A stretch of DNA of 64,000 nucleotides from Sphingomonas sp. (GCF_003248515.1 NZ_QFOB01000013.1:47516-111515), one strand, 5' to 3'. Shown: positions 54,251-62,345, counted from the stretch's first letter. Program-made: numbers and translations. The notes: generated by a model not told the origin, from the letters alone.

Positions 54251-55309
54251 TCAGGCGGCGCGATCGAGGCGCCGGGCCGGCGTGGCAAGCGCGCCGAGAA
54301 ACTGATCGGTGCAGGCATCCCATGAATAGCGGCGGCCTTCGGCGGCACAGGCCGCGCGATCGATGCCGAGCGCGGCCGTGATCGCGGCGGCCAGATCATC
54401 GCGCAGCGCGCCGATCTGCGCGCCTGCGCATCCTGCGGGGCCACGACCGAGCCCGCCGATCACGTCCATCGGGCCATGGACGGGAAAGGCGGCGACAGGC
54501 ACGCCCGAGGCCAGCGCCTCGATCATCACGAGGCCGAACGTGTCGGTGCGGCTGGGAAAGACGAATATGTCGGCACCCGCATAGACGGAGGCCAGTTCGG
54601 CGCCGTGCAGCGCGCCGAGGAATGTGGCATCGGGAAAGCGCCGTTCGAGCATCGCGCGCGCGGGGCCATCGCCCACCACCACCTTGGTGCCGGGAACGGA
54701 GGTGGCGAGGAAGGCCTCGATATTCTTTTCGCAGGCGACGCGGCCGACATAGAGCTGGATCGGGCCGGGCAGGCCGGAGATCGCCGGATGCGGCGCGTTG
54801 CCGGGCGAGAAGAGCGATAGATCCACCCCGCGCGACCAGCGCCGGGTCTGCGTCAGCCCATGGGCTGCCAGTTCGCCCGCCAGCGTCTCGGTGGCGACCA
54901 TGATGGCGTGGGCGGGGCGATGGAAACGCTGGAGGATCGGCCAGAACCAGCGCGCCGGCAGGCCCGTGCGCATCGCGACATAATCGGGGAAATGCGTGTG
55001 GAAACTCGTGGTGAAGGGCATGCCGCTGGCGAGGCACCAGCGCCGCGCGGCCCAGCCCAGCGAGCCTTCCGTGGCGATATGCACCGCATCGGGCGCTGTC
55101 CGGTCCAGCCGCTCCGCCACGGCGCGGCCGCAGCCCAGCGCCAGCCTTATTTCCGGATAGGTGGGGCAGGCGACGGTGCGGAAGCCGTCCGGCGTGATCG
55201 TTGCCACCTGATGGCCGCGCGCGCGGAGCATCGCCACCGTCGTCTGCAAGGTGCGGACGACGCCGTTCACCTGCGGCGTCCACGCATCCGAGACGAGCGC
55301 GATCCTCAT
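54251..55309 (-). CDS. GT4 glycosyltransferase, Agt-type glycolipid synthase candidate
   Basis: The 352-residue protein begins MRIALVSDAWTPQVNGVVRT and its start overlaps the end of the PlcP-like gene. The N-terminal half has the acceptor-lobe motif (PFTTSFHTHFPDYVAMRTGL). The donor lobe has LYVGRVACEKNIEAFLA, VVGDGPARAMLERRFPDATF, and DTFGLVMIEALASGVPVAAF with the conserved glutamates. It resembles the Agt/Mgt group that puts a sugar on diacylglycerol; adjacency to a PlcP-type gene is the published arrangement for phosphate-free glycolipid synthesis. A GDP-mannose or UDP-glucose donor is equally possible from sequence. Confidence 0.8.
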   Translation of the reverse strand: MRIALVSDAWTPQVNGVVRTLQTTVAMLRARGHQVATITPDGFRTVACPTYPEIRLALGCGRAVAERLDRTAPDAVHIATEGSLGWAARRWCLASGMPFTTSFHTHFPDYVAMRTGLPARWFWPILQRFHRPAHAIMVATETLAGELAAHGLTQTRRWSRGVDLSLFSPGNAPHPAISGLPGPIQLYVGRVACEKNIEAFLATSVPGTKVVVGDGPARAMLERRFPDATFLGALHGAELASVYAGADIFVFPSRTDTFGLVMIEALASGVPVAAFPVHGPMDVIGGLGRGPAGCAGAQIGALRDDLAAAITAALGIDRAACAAEGRRYSWDACTDQFLGALATPARRLDRAA

Positions 55310-56250
55310 GCCGGCACCAGATCGCGGCCGGGCAGCGGATCCGCCCTGGGCCTCGCCAGCGCCTCCGCGCGACGCATCTCGGCCCAGTCGATCACCTCGA
55401 TCGTGCCGTCCGCCTGCTCGACGAGCGCGGTGCAGCTCTCCACCCAATCGCCGTCATTATAATAAGTGATGTCGCCAAACTGGCGGATCTCGGCCGAATG
55501 GATGTGCCCGCAGACCACGCCGTCCACGCCGCGCTCGGCGGCGGCATGCGCCACGACTTCCTCGTAGCGGCAGATGAACTGGACGGCGTTCTTGACCTTC
55601 TTCTTCAGGTGCGCGGCGAGCGACCAGTAAGGCAGGCCGAATTTGCGACGAACCCAGTTCACGCCCGCATTCGCCTTGAGCAGCATCGTGTAGGCACTGT
55701 CCCCCAGGAAGGCGAGCCAGCGGGCGTAGAGCACGACGCCATCGAACTGATCGCCGTGTAGCACCAGCAGGCGGCGGCCATCGGCGGTGGTGTGGATCAC
55801 TTCGTCCGCGATCGTCACGTCGCCGAAGCCGAGGCCCACATAATCGCGGAAGATCTCGTCGTGATTGCCGGGAATATAGACGACGTCCGTGCCGCGCTTC
55901 GCCATCTTCAGGATGCGGCGGACGATGTCGTTGTGGCGAGGCGGCCAGTACCAGCCCTTGCGCAACTGCCAGGCATCCACGATGTCGCCGACGAGATACA
56001 GCGTCTCGCACTCGATCGACTTGAGGAAGTCGATCAGAAGCTCCGCATTGCAGCCGGGCGTGCCGAGATGCACGTCGGAAATCCAGACGGTGCGGAACTG
56101 GAGCCGTTCGCGATGCGGGGATTTATGCTCGGCCTCGGGCTCCAGCAGCCAGCCCGGCATGCGCGGAACGGGGCGCCGCGCGGGCGACGGAACTGGGGGA
56201 CGAACGGGGTGGGCGGGGCGCAGTTCGCGCTTCGCTTCCGGCTGAGACAT
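55306..56250 (-). CDS. plcP: PlcP-type metallophosphoesterase, phospholipase C candidate
   Basis: The 314-residue protein has the calcineurin-fold metal ligands in order: WISDVHLGTPGC (Asp-59, His-61), YLVGDIVDAWQL (Asp-89), YIPGNHDEIFRDY (Asn-129, His-130), VLHGDQFD (His-165), and VCGHIHSAEI (His-249, His-251). The segments RKGWYWPPRHNDIVRRIL, ADGRRLLVLHGDQFD and DGDWVESCTALVE match the PlcP branch, which is often annotated as UDP-2,3-diacylglucosamine diphosphatase. PlcP removes phosphocholine or phosphoethanolamine from membrane lipid to give diacylglycerol during phosphate starvation in Sinorhizobium and marine bacteria. The first 45 residues are a Pro-rich extension. It overlaps the glycosyltransferase gene (ATGA), and a Pho-box array faces it. 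Confidence 0.82.
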   Translation of the reverse strand: MSQPEAKRELRPAHPVRPPVPSPARRPVPRMPGWLLEPEAEHKSPHRERLQFRTVWISDVHLGTPGCNAELLIDFLKSIECETLYLVGDIVDAWQLRKGWYWPPRHNDIVRRILKMAKRGTDVVYIPGNHDEIFRDYVGLGFGDVTIADEVIHTTADGRRLLVLHGDQFDGVVLYARWLAFLGDSAYTMLLKANAGVNWVRRKFGLPYWSLAAHLKKKVKNAVQFICRYEEVVAHAAAERGVDGVVCGHIHSAEIRQFGDITYYNDGDWVESCTALVEQADGTIEVIDWAEMRRAEALARPRADPLPGRDLVPA

Positions 56251-56307
56251 CGCGCCTCTTCTCCTCGCAACCTGCCATTCTGCTTAGTCGCGGAGGGAGA
56301 CGGTCTC

Positions 56308-56336
56308 GTTTCGGCAAGATGACGGTTCGATGATCG
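56308..56336 (-). promoter_or_regulatory. Pho-box-like array facing the plcP gene
   Basis: On the minus strand three heptamers stand at exact 11-base steps: CGATCAT (56336-56330, 5 of 7 to CTGTCAT), CCGTCAT (56325-56319, 6 of 7) and CCGAAAC (56314-56308, 4 of 7 to CTGTCAC). The array ends 58 bases before the plcP ATG, as expected for a PhoB site at a promoter -35 region. Confidence 0.6.
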
Positions 56337-56355
56337 GCCGATTTCATTTTGGCCA

Positions 56356-56373
56356 CGGTCATCGAACTTTCAT
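56356..56373 (+). promoter_or_regulatory. Pho-box-like pair facing the pmtA gene
   Basis: CGGTCAT at 56356-56362 and CTTTCAT at 56367-56373 are exactly 11 bases apart and each matches CTGTCAT at 6 of 7 positions. The pair ends 63 bases before the pmtA ATG. It mirrors the array pointing the other way and supports PhoB control of both divergent operons. Confidence 0.6.
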
Positions 56374-56436
56374 TTTATCTTCGCCGTCTTGTCTTGTGCT
56401 TGTCCGATAGAGGGGCTTCGATCCAGGGAGCCCGCA

Positions 56437-57084
56437 ATGGCACTTACGATGAATACCAGCGGCGTCGCGTCGGCTTATGACAGGTGGACGCCGGTCTATG
56501 ATCTCGTCTTCGGGCCGGTCTTCCGCACCGGCCGCGCGCGCTCCATCGAGGCCGCCGGCCGGATCGGCGGGCGCGTGCTGGAGGTGGGCGTCGGCACCGG
56601 CATCTCGCTGCCGCTCTACGGGCGCAATTGTCGCGTCTATGGCATCGATATTTCGGAGAAGATCCTCGACAAGGCGCGCCGGCGCGCCGCGCGCCTCAAC
56701 AATGTCGAGGCGATCGAGGTGATGGATGCGGAAATGCTCCGCTTCGCCGATGCGAGCTTCGATGTCGCCATCGCCCAATATGTAATCACCGCCGTGCCGA
56801 ACCCCGAGCGCGCGCTGGACGAACTGGCCCGCGTCGTGCGGCCGGGCGGTGAAGTCATCATCACCACGCGCATCGGCGCCGACGAAGGCACGCGCGCCTC
56901 GATCGAGAAAATCCTGATGCCGATCACGAGCCGGCTGGGCTTCCGCACCGAATTTTCGTGGGAGCGCTATGCGGCGTGGGAACGGGGGGCGCCTTCGGTG
57001 CGCCTCGTCGAGCGATCGCCACTGCCTCCGCTCGGTCATTTCGAGCTGATCCGCTACCGCAAGCTTCCGGGAGCCGTCGCATGA
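56437..57084 (+). CDS. pmtA: Phosphatidylethanolamine N-methyltransferase, PmtA type
   Basis: This 215-residue SAM methyltransferase begins MALTMNTSGVASAYDRW with a CAGGGAG site. The N-terminus AYDRWTPVYDLVFGPVF is the hallmark of PmtA, followed by motif I VLEVGVGTGISLPLY at residues 48-62 and DISEKILDKARRRA. The motif AIAQYVITAVPNPERALDEL leads to VVRPGGEVIITTRI. It converts phosphatidylethanolamine stepwise to mono- or dimethyl forms or phosphatidylcholine on the inner membrane. It overlaps the next gene (ATGA) and has its own Pho-box-like pair. Confidence 0.88.
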   Translation: MALTMNTSGVASAYDRWTPVYDLVFGPVFRTGRARSIEAAGRIGGRVLEVGVGTGISLPLYGRNCRVYGIDISEKILDKARRRAARLNNVEAIEVMDAEMLRFADASFDVAIAQYVITAVPNPERALDELARVVRPGGEVIITTRIGADEGTRASIEKILMPITSRLGFRTEFSWERYAAWERGAPSVRLVERSPLPPLGHFELIRYRKLPGAVA

Positions 57085-57716
57085 GGGCGCTGAAATTGCA
57101 GGCCGACATGGAAGACCGTGTCGGCTTCAAGGCGCAGCTCGCCGAGCAGCGCTGGGACGATCACCGTTATTATCATCACAGCCTGATCAACCAGAGCTTG
57201 CACTTCGTGAGCGCGATCACGTTCCTCACGGCCTATGTACTGCTCTTCACCGATCCGGCGCTGGCGAGCCTGCTCGCCTGGGGTGTCGCGATGACGAGCC
57301 GCCAGGCGGGCCACTTCTTCTTCGAGCCCAAGGGCTACGACCATTTCAACCAGGCGACCCACGAGCATAAGGAAGACATCAAGGTCGGCTACAATCTGTT
57401 CCGCAAGGTCGTGCTGATGACCCTGTGGGCGCTGAGCCCGCTGATCCTGTTCGCCAGCCCCACCTTGTTCGGCCTCGTCCCGGAGCCGCAGGGCTTCCGC
57501 GATATACTGCGCTCGGTGGGCTATCTGTGGCTGGCGGTCGGCGCGGGCGGGCTGCTGTTCCGCACGGTGCAGCTATTCTTCATCCGCGATGTGATGTCGG
57601 GCATCGTCTGGGCGACGAAGATCGTGACGGATCCGTTCAACGATTTCCTGCTCTACTGGCGCGCGCCCTTCCGCCTGCTGAAGGGCGAGCGGATCGATCA
57701 TCACGGCATCGCCTGA
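57081..57716 (+). CDS. Mpo1-like polytopic membrane protein
   Basis: The ATG overlaps the pmtA stop; the frame is open further upstream only as an overlap with pmtA. The 211-residue protein has about four membrane helices and clustered histidines: RYYHHSLINQSLHFVSA (His-33, Asn-37, His-41), AGHFFFEPKGYDHFN (His-78, Glu-82, His-88) and ATHEHKEDIKVGYN (His-94, His-96). The H-x3-N-x3-H followed by GH-FFE arrangement resembles Mpo1, a yeast iron-dependent dioxygenase that shortens 2-hydroxy fatty acids. Sphingomonads carry 2-hydroxy acyl chains in sphingolipids, so a lipid-chain role is plausible. The similarity is motif level only. Confidence 0.55.
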   Translation: MRALKLQADMEDRVGFKAQLAEQRWDDHRYYHHSLINQSLHFVSAITFLTAYVLLFTDPALASLLAWGVAMTSRQAGHFFFEPKGYDHFNQATHEHKEDIKVGYNLFRKVVLMTLWALSPLILFASPTLFGLVPEPQGFRDILRSVGYLWLAVGAGGLLFRTVQLFFIRDVMSGIVWATKIVTDPFNDFLLYWRAPFRLLKGERIDHHGIA

Positions 57717-57775
57717 CCCGATCTTCCATCCGCAAGGTACGGGGATGGCGCGCGCCGAAGGCGCCACGGGAGAGG

Positions 57776-57813
57776 GGCTGTTCGCGATTCCGCTGGCGGC
57801 ATTGCGAACAGCC
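57776..57813. terminator. Hairpin between convergent lipid genes
   Basis: GGCTGTTCGC at 57776-57785 is perfectly complementary to GCGAACAGCC at 57804-57813, with an 18-base loop. It lies between the Mpo1-like gene and the convergent aminotransferase and can terminate either. A second small stem (TCCCCCT with AGGGGG) follows at 57857-57874, and a CCCCGCCACCATGC unit occurs twice between them. Confidence 0.5.
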
Positions 57814-57883
57814 ACCCCGCCACCATGCCCCGCCACCATGCTTCGCATGATCCCCGTCCCCCTTTGGCAGGGGGGAGGATCTT

Positions 57884-59542
57884 CTATCGCCCCAATCGGC
57901 CCCGGATCGCTTCCTTGAGAAGCTGCCGGCCGATCTTCTTGCCGGTCGCGCCTTTCGGGAACCACCACCAGCCGTCCGCCCGCATCCGCAGCGCCGCGGC
58001 CACGAAGCGATCGGCGACATCCGCGAAGGCGGCATCGTCATAATCGAGGCTGAAGATCAGCCGCCCGGTGCCCACCCAGCTGAGCGCGAGCCCTTCGGCG
58101 CGGAGATAATATTGCAGCATCCAGTTGTAGCGCGACGGCGCGGTGTAGTGGATCGTCCAGATCGAGGCGAGGTTCGTCACGCGCAACGGCAGATCCCGTT
58201 CGCCCAGCCGCGCATTCAGCGATGCGGCGCGGGCGGTCCAGCGCGTATCCTGCCCTTCGTAGAGCGCGCGCGTGGCGGGTTCCTCCAGCCGGCGCAGGAA
58301 AGCGTTCATCGCGCCCATCACGTAAGGATGGCTGTTGAAGGTTCCGCGCGCGAAGCAGATGTCGACCGGCCGGTCCTCGCGGAAGCGCCGCATCAGCGCG
58401 GCCTTTCCGCAGACGACGCCTACCGGGAAGCCGCCACCCAAAGTCTTGCCATAGGTGACGATATCGGGCGTCACGCCATAATATTCGGCGGCCCCGCCGG
58501 GGGCGAGGCGGAAGCCCGTGAACACATCGTCCAGAATGAGCACGATGCCGCGCTCGCGGCAGACCGCCGCCAGTCGCTTCAGCCACTCGGCATAGGTCGC
58601 GCGGTCGGCCGCCGCGAGGTCGCGGCCCGCCACCAGCGCGCTGTCGCCCGGCGCGCCCCGGTTCGGATGCAGCGCCTGAAGCGGGTTCACCAGCACGCAG
58701 GCGATATTCTTCCTGGTCCGCAGCACGCGCAGCGATCTTTCGGACATGTCGGCCAAAGTGTAGGTCCCGTCGGCGGGCACGGGATTGCCGATGCCGGGCT
58801 GCACATCGCCCCACCAGCCATGATAGGCGCCGCAGAAGCGCACCAGATGGCGCTTGCCCGTATGGTAGCGCGCCAGCCGCACCGCCTGCATCACGGCTTC
58901 CGTGCCGGACATGTGGAAGGAGACTTCGTCGAGGCCGGAGATTGCCTTCAGCCGCTTCACATTGTCCGCCACGATCGGGTGCAGCCCGCCCAGCACGGCG
59001 CCCAGCGCCTCGCCGGTCGCCGCGCCCTCGCGCATCAGGTCCTTGTAGGCTTCGTTGCCCAGCACATTCACGCCATAGGATCCGGTGAGATCCCAGAAGC
59101 CGTTGCCATCCGGATCGGTGAGGCGCGGGCCTTCGGATTTTTCCCAGAAGGCGCCGGCCGCCAGCGTCGTCGAAACCATGTCGGCGAACTGGAAGGGCAC
59201 GCGATAGCGGCCGGTGAATTGCAGGTCCGAAAGGCCGCTCCTCGTCTCGGCGGTAAGCGCGCGGCTTACGGGGAAGGTCTGCGCGTAATAAGCGGCGAGC
59301 CGCTCGAATCCGGCACGGCGCGCGCTTTCGATTTCGGCGCGCGCGCCGTCGATCCGGAATGCCTCCGCCGCGTCGTAACAATTGCCCGGTATCAGGGCGG
59401 CGATCCGCTTGCCCCAGCGGACATGGCCGGCGAGCGAGGGATGCTTGGCCTTGGACAGGATCAGGCGGCGGCGGGCGCGATCGGCGCCGAGCGCGGTCGC
59501 GGCGCTACCCGCGACGAGAGCGAAGGTGGAGATCATGGCCAT
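57884..59542 (-). CDS. Class III aminotransferase with N-terminal extension
   Basis: This 552-residue PLP aminotransferase has HMSGTEAVMQAVRLARY (cofactor phosphate loop, residues 210-226), ILDDVFTGFRL (Asp contacting the pyridine nitrogen, residues 336-346) and VTYGKTLGGGFPVG with the PLP lysine at residue 366. It resembles the glutamate-1-semialdehyde aminomutase branch but is over 100 residues longer. The N-terminus starts with a hydrophobic helix (MAMISTFALVAGSAATALGA) that may anchor it to the membrane, and a region of about 100 residues before the catalytic fold is unrelated to HemL. The substrate is unknown. The gene is divergent from a phosphatidylserine decarboxylase, 50 bases away, which suggests a role in lipid head-group metabolism. 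Confidence 0.75.
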   Translation of the reverse strand: MAMISTFALVAGSAATALGADRARRRLILSKAKHPSLAGHVRWGKRIAALIPGNCYDAAEAFRIDGARAEIESARRAGFERLAAYYAQTFPVSRALTAETRSGLSDLQFTGRYRVPFQFADMVSTTLAAGAFWEKSEGPRLTDPDGNGFWDLTGSYGVNVLGNEAYKDLMREGAATGEALGAVLGGLHPIVADNVKRLKAISGLDEVSFHMSGTEAVMQAVRLARYHTGKRHLVRFCGAYHGWWGDVQPGIGNPVPADGTYTLADMSERSLRVLRTRKNIACVLVNPLQALHPNRGAPGDSALVAGRDLAAADRATYAEWLKRLAAVCRERGIVLILDDVFTGFRLAPGGAAEYYGVTPDIVTYGKTLGGGFPVGVVCGKAALMRRFREDRPVDICFARGTFNSHPYVMGAMNAFLRRLEEPATRALYEGQDTRWTARAASLNARLGERDLPLRVTNLASIWTIHYTAPSRYNWMLQYYLRAEGLALSWVGTGRLIFSLDYDDAAFADVADRFVAAALRMRADGWWWFPKGATGKKIGRQLLKEAIRGRLGR

Positions 59543-59592
59543 GCTCTACGCGCGGCCGGGCAAGCAATTATGACAGTGAAGGCGATGAAACG

Positions 59593-60459
59593 ATGACAGT
59601 CCGGGGTGCCCTGATGCGCGTGTTGCTGCAGGAGGATGTGAACTTCCTGCTCACCAACCGTCTGCCGCGCCGCTTCGCCACCAATCTGGTCGGTCGTTTC
59701 AGCAGGATCGAGCAGCCCCTCGTCAGCAAGGCTTCGATCCGGGTCTGGCGGATCTTCTCGGATCTCGATCTGTCGGATGCCGCCACCACGCGCTTTCGCA
59801 GCATGCATGATTGCTTCACGCGGCGGCTGAAGCCGGGCGCGCGGACGATCGATGCACGGCCCGAGATTCTCGCCAGCCCCTGCGATGCGATCGTCGGTGC
59901 GATCGGCAGGGTTTTGGGTGACGAGGTGCACCAGATCAAGGGCATGCCCTATTCGCTGGCCGAATTGCTGGGCGATGCGGCCGATGCCGTGCCCTTCACC
60001 GGCGGCACCTTCATCACGCTGCGGCTGACGGCGGCGATGTATCACCATTTCCACGCGCCCGCCGATCTGACGGTGGAGCGCGTACGCTACCTTTCCGGCG
60101 ATTGCTGGAACGTCAATCCGATCGCGCTCAGGCGGGTGGAGCGCCTCTTCTGTCGTAACGAGCGCGCGGTGGTGAACTGCCGGATGCATGACGGCGGCGC
60201 GCCCTTCCTGCTCGTCGCGGTCGCCGCCATTCTCGTGGCGGGCATCCGGCTCACGTTCCTCGATACGGATCGACTGCTGCGGGAAGGGGGCGATCGCACC
60301 GTGCCGCTCTCGGCCGATATGGCGAAGGGCGAGGAGATGGGCTGGTTCGAGCATGGCTCGACGATCGTGATGTTCCTGCCCGAAGGCTTCGCGCCGGCGG
60401 ACGGAATAAGCGAGGGATCCCCGATCCGGCAGGGCGAGGCGCTGGCGCGGCGGCTGTGA
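59593..60459 (+). CDS. psd: Phosphatidylserine decarboxylase proenzyme
   Basis: The 288-residue protein has family signatures SPCDAIVG (catalytic Asp-98) and YHHFHAPADL (His-151, -152 and -154 region). The autocleavage site EHGSTIVMF has Gly-255 and Ser-256; cleavage there creates the pyruvoyl cofactor. It decarboxylates phosphatidylserine to phosphatidylethanolamine on the inner membrane. The E. coli-type proenzyme length fits. Two start codons are possible; the upstream ATG is given, and the ATG at residue 8 has the better site (CGGGG). It is divergent from the aminotransferase and convergent with the flavin oxidoreductase. PE made here is the substrate of PmtA, 3 kb away. Confidence 0.88.
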   Translation: MTVRGALMRVLLQEDVNFLLTNRLPRRFATNLVGRFSRIEQPLVSKASIRVWRIFSDLDLSDAATTRFRSMHDCFTRRLKPGARTIDARPEILASPCDAIVGAIGRVLGDEVHQIKGMPYSLAELLGDAADAVPFTGGTFITLRLTAAMYHHFHAPADLTVERVRYLSGDCWNVNPIALRRVERLFCRNERAVVNCRMHDGGAPFLLVAVAAILVAGIRLTFLDTDRLLREGGDRTVPLSADMAKGEEMGWFEHGSTIVMFLPEGFAPADGISEGSPIRQGEALARRL

Positions 60460-60519
60460 GACCCGGCCGGGGCGGTGTCGAAGGTTCCGGCTGGCCCAAG
60501 GGCCGAATGTAGATCGGTC

Positions 60520-61587
60520 CTAGTGGGGCCTCCGCCGGCATGCATCCCATTCCGCAGCCAGCGTCCGCACCATTTCCCCCGTGGGCATCGCCCGAGCAAG
60601 CGGCGCGCCCTGTCCTGCCCATTGCGCGCCGAAGCCATATTCGCCCTTGGCCTTCGCCGCCGCGTGCAGCGCCTTTCCGGCATCATAGGCGATCGGATAA
60701 TCGGGGGGAGCGAGGCCGCCCAGCGTTTCGGCCAGCGCCGTAAAGCGATTGGCGAGCGCGCGTGCGGGGCGGCCGGATATCGATGCGGTGAATGTCGTAT
60801 GATGGCCGCCGGGGCCGGTGAGCGCTGCCTTGTAGCGTTCGTCCGCCGCGGATTCCTGACAGGCCACAAAGGCTGTGCCGAGTTGCGCCGCCACCGCGCC
60901 CAGATCCAGCGCCGCCGCGATGCCGGCCCCGTCCATCATGCCGCCCGCCGCGATCACGGGGATGCGGCTCTGGCGCACCAGCAGCCGCGTGAGCGCCATC
61001 ATGCCCAGCGCATCGTCCGGCGCCGCGGGGTCAAACATGCCGCGATGGCCGCCCGCCTCGATCCCCTGCGCCACGATCGCATCAATGCCAGCCGCCTCGA
61101 TCGCGCGCGCCTCTTCCGGATTGGTTGCCGTCGCCAGCAGCACGATGCCTCGTGCGCGCAGCGCCGCGATCACAGAGGGGGAGGGCAGGCCGAAATGGAA
61201 GCTCACCACCGAAGGCGCCACCTCCAGAAGCATCGCCAGCATATCCGGATCGTCGGCGAAGCTGCGGTAAATCGTTCGCAGCTCCTTGGGCGGCTCCGCG
61301 CCGAACTCGGCGAAAGTGGGGGCGAGACCTTCGATCCAGGCCGCTTCACGCGCCGGATCGGCCCTCGGTGTCGCGTGGACGAACAGATTGACGTTGAACG
61401 CCCGATCCGTGGCCGACCGCACCGCCGCGATCATCGCGCGCGCACCCGCCGCATCGGTCGCGCCCACGCCGATCGATCCCAGCGCGCCGGCATTGGATGC
61501 CGCCGCCGCCATTTCCGGCGTGGAGACGCCGGCCATCGGCGCCTGGACCAGCGGCAGCGAAAGGGCGAGCCGTTCGAGCAGGGGCAT
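60520..61587 (-). CDS. Flavin-dependent oxidoreductase, nitronate monooxygenase-like
   Basis: This 355-residue TIM-barrel protein starts MPLLERLALSLPLVQAPM with GGAGA upstream; a longer frame is not protein-like. NMO-family landmarks are VQAPMAGVSTPEMAAAASNAG, GIDAIVAQGIEAGGHRGMF, IPVIAAGGMMDGAGIAAALDLGA and the FMN-phosphate loop VAAQLGTAFVACQESAA. Members oxidise propionate-3-nitronate or act as enoyl-ACP reductases (FabK-type) or other flavin enzymes. The GGHRG motif favours the nitronate/2-nitropropane branch. It is convergent with the decarboxylase gene. Confidence 0.85.
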   Translation of the reverse strand: MPLLERLALSLPLVQAPMAGVSTPEMAAAASNAGALGSIGVGATDAAGARAMIAAVRSATDRAFNVNLFVHATPRADPAREAAWIEGLAPTFAEFGAEPPKELRTIYRSFADDPDMLAMLLEVAPSVVSFHFGLPSPSVIAALRARGIVLLATATNPEEARAIEAAGIDAIVAQGIEAGGHRGMFDPAAPDDALGMMALTRLLVRQSRIPVIAAGGMMDGAGIAAALDLGAVAAQLGTAFVACQESAADERYKAALTGPGGHHTTFTASISGRPARALANRFTALAETLGGLAPPDYPIAYDAGKALHAAAKAKGEYGFGAQWAGQGAPLARAMPTGEMVRTLAAEWDACRRRPH

Positions 61588-61731
61588 GAATGGTCTCCGG
61601 AGCGATCCGTCCTGATCGCGCGCCCGATGATTATCGCGGAGCGGGCCATGCGTCACCGGCCGGATATCCGCCTTCGCCCGCCTGATGAGGGGGCGGGGCT
61701 CGACGGGTTTCGATCAGATAATTGAAATCGC

Positions 61732-61749
61732 TGGTGACCCCTACGGGAG
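61732..61749 (-). other. tRNA 3'-end remnant, possible attachment site
   Basis: Read on the minus strand the bases CTCCCGTAGGGGTCACCA resemble the end of a tRNA T-stem and acceptor with encoded CCA. No complete tRNA cloverleaf is present around it; the sequence 5' of the match lacks the D and anticodon arms. Such partial tRNA ends are left by integrases that use tRNA genes as attachment sites. Confidence 0.4.
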
Positions 61750-62047
61750 GCGTCAACGCATCCCACGTGGTACTGATTTTCCATCATTTTCTTGGGTCAG
61801 CCAAGGCCCAAGTGCACTCAACGAGTGTACTCGAGCAAGGGGGGCGCGTGTTGCAAGCTCCCTCAACTTCATGGCGCGGATGGCGGGCACGACGAATTCG
61901 GGGGTCCCGTGGCGGCCAGCGACATGCTCGATCAGGGGAATGCCTTCACCCTCGCCACTCCGCCCGATGCCGTCGGGTCCACGCAGGTCCTTGTCCGGGA
62001 TTCCGCGCGTGAGGCCTTCCTGATCGTCCGATACGCGGTGGAGGGAT

Positions 62048-62073
62048 TGCCCTCTCCCGATCGGGAGAGGGCA
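62048..62073. repeat. 26-bp perfect palindrome
   Basis: TGCCCTCTCCCGA at 62048-62060 is followed directly by its exact complement at 62061-62073. It lies in gene-poor DNA beside gene fragments. Similar CCCTCTCCC-type hairpins occur as dispersed elements or terminators in alphaproteobacteria. Confidence 0.6.
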
Positions 62074-62114
62074 TCGCGATGGTCGCCCCCGGCGCCTCGA
62101 TCAGGCTATGTCGC

Positions 62115-62345
62115 TCAGGCCGGCAGGGCGGGCGACGGTTGCAGGCCCCCCCGTCCCTGCAGTATGCGCCAGTAGCCGGGATAGGTCTTGGCGATGCAGC
62201 CCGGATCAAGGAGCGTGAGCCCGCGGAGGCGCAGGCCCGCCAGAGCGAAGGCCATCGCGATGCGGTGATCGTGGTAGGTCCGGATCCCGACCGGCCCGGC
62301 CGGGGTGTCGGGCAAGGGCGAGACTATCAGGTCATCCCCCTCCTC
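62115..62345 (-). pseudogene. aroA: C-terminal fragment of EPSP synthase
   Basis: About 76 codons with an intact stop match the C-terminus of 3-phosphoshikimate 1-carboxyvinyltransferase: EEGDDLIVSPLPD, then GIRTYHDHRIAMAFALAGL and LTLLDPGCIAKTYPGYW. The DHR-MA and DPGC-AKT-P-Y patterns are diagnostic. The first 350 or so residues are missing, and sequence before about 62345 belongs to a different gene remnant. A functional aroA must lie elsewhere. It cannot be active. Confidence 0.75.

Larger units (their letters stand above)
61588..62114. other. Gene-poor degraded region
   Basis: There is no intact gene in these 527 bases. On the minus strand a frame of about 100 codons ends at 61753-61755, with a run such as FVVPAIRAMKLRELATRAP. 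It has a mild coding look but no start with a ribosome site and no family I recognise; it also runs through the palindrome at 62048. The stretch 61732-61749 matches a tRNA 3' end. I read the region as scars of lost genes at a mobile-element boundary. Confidence 0.4.

Noticed and set aside
55306..56250. LpxH-type UDP-2,3-diacylglucosamine diphosphatase
   Set aside because: The general fold fits, but the N-terminal extension, the RKGWYWP-HND segment, the ending and the adjacent glycosyltransferase fit the PlcP branch better; LpxH proper is usually shorter.
61753..62077. Minus-strand gene of about 100 codons
   Set aside because: The frame passes through a perfect palindrome, has no start with a ribosome-binding site and matches no family I know; kept only as a note in the degraded region.
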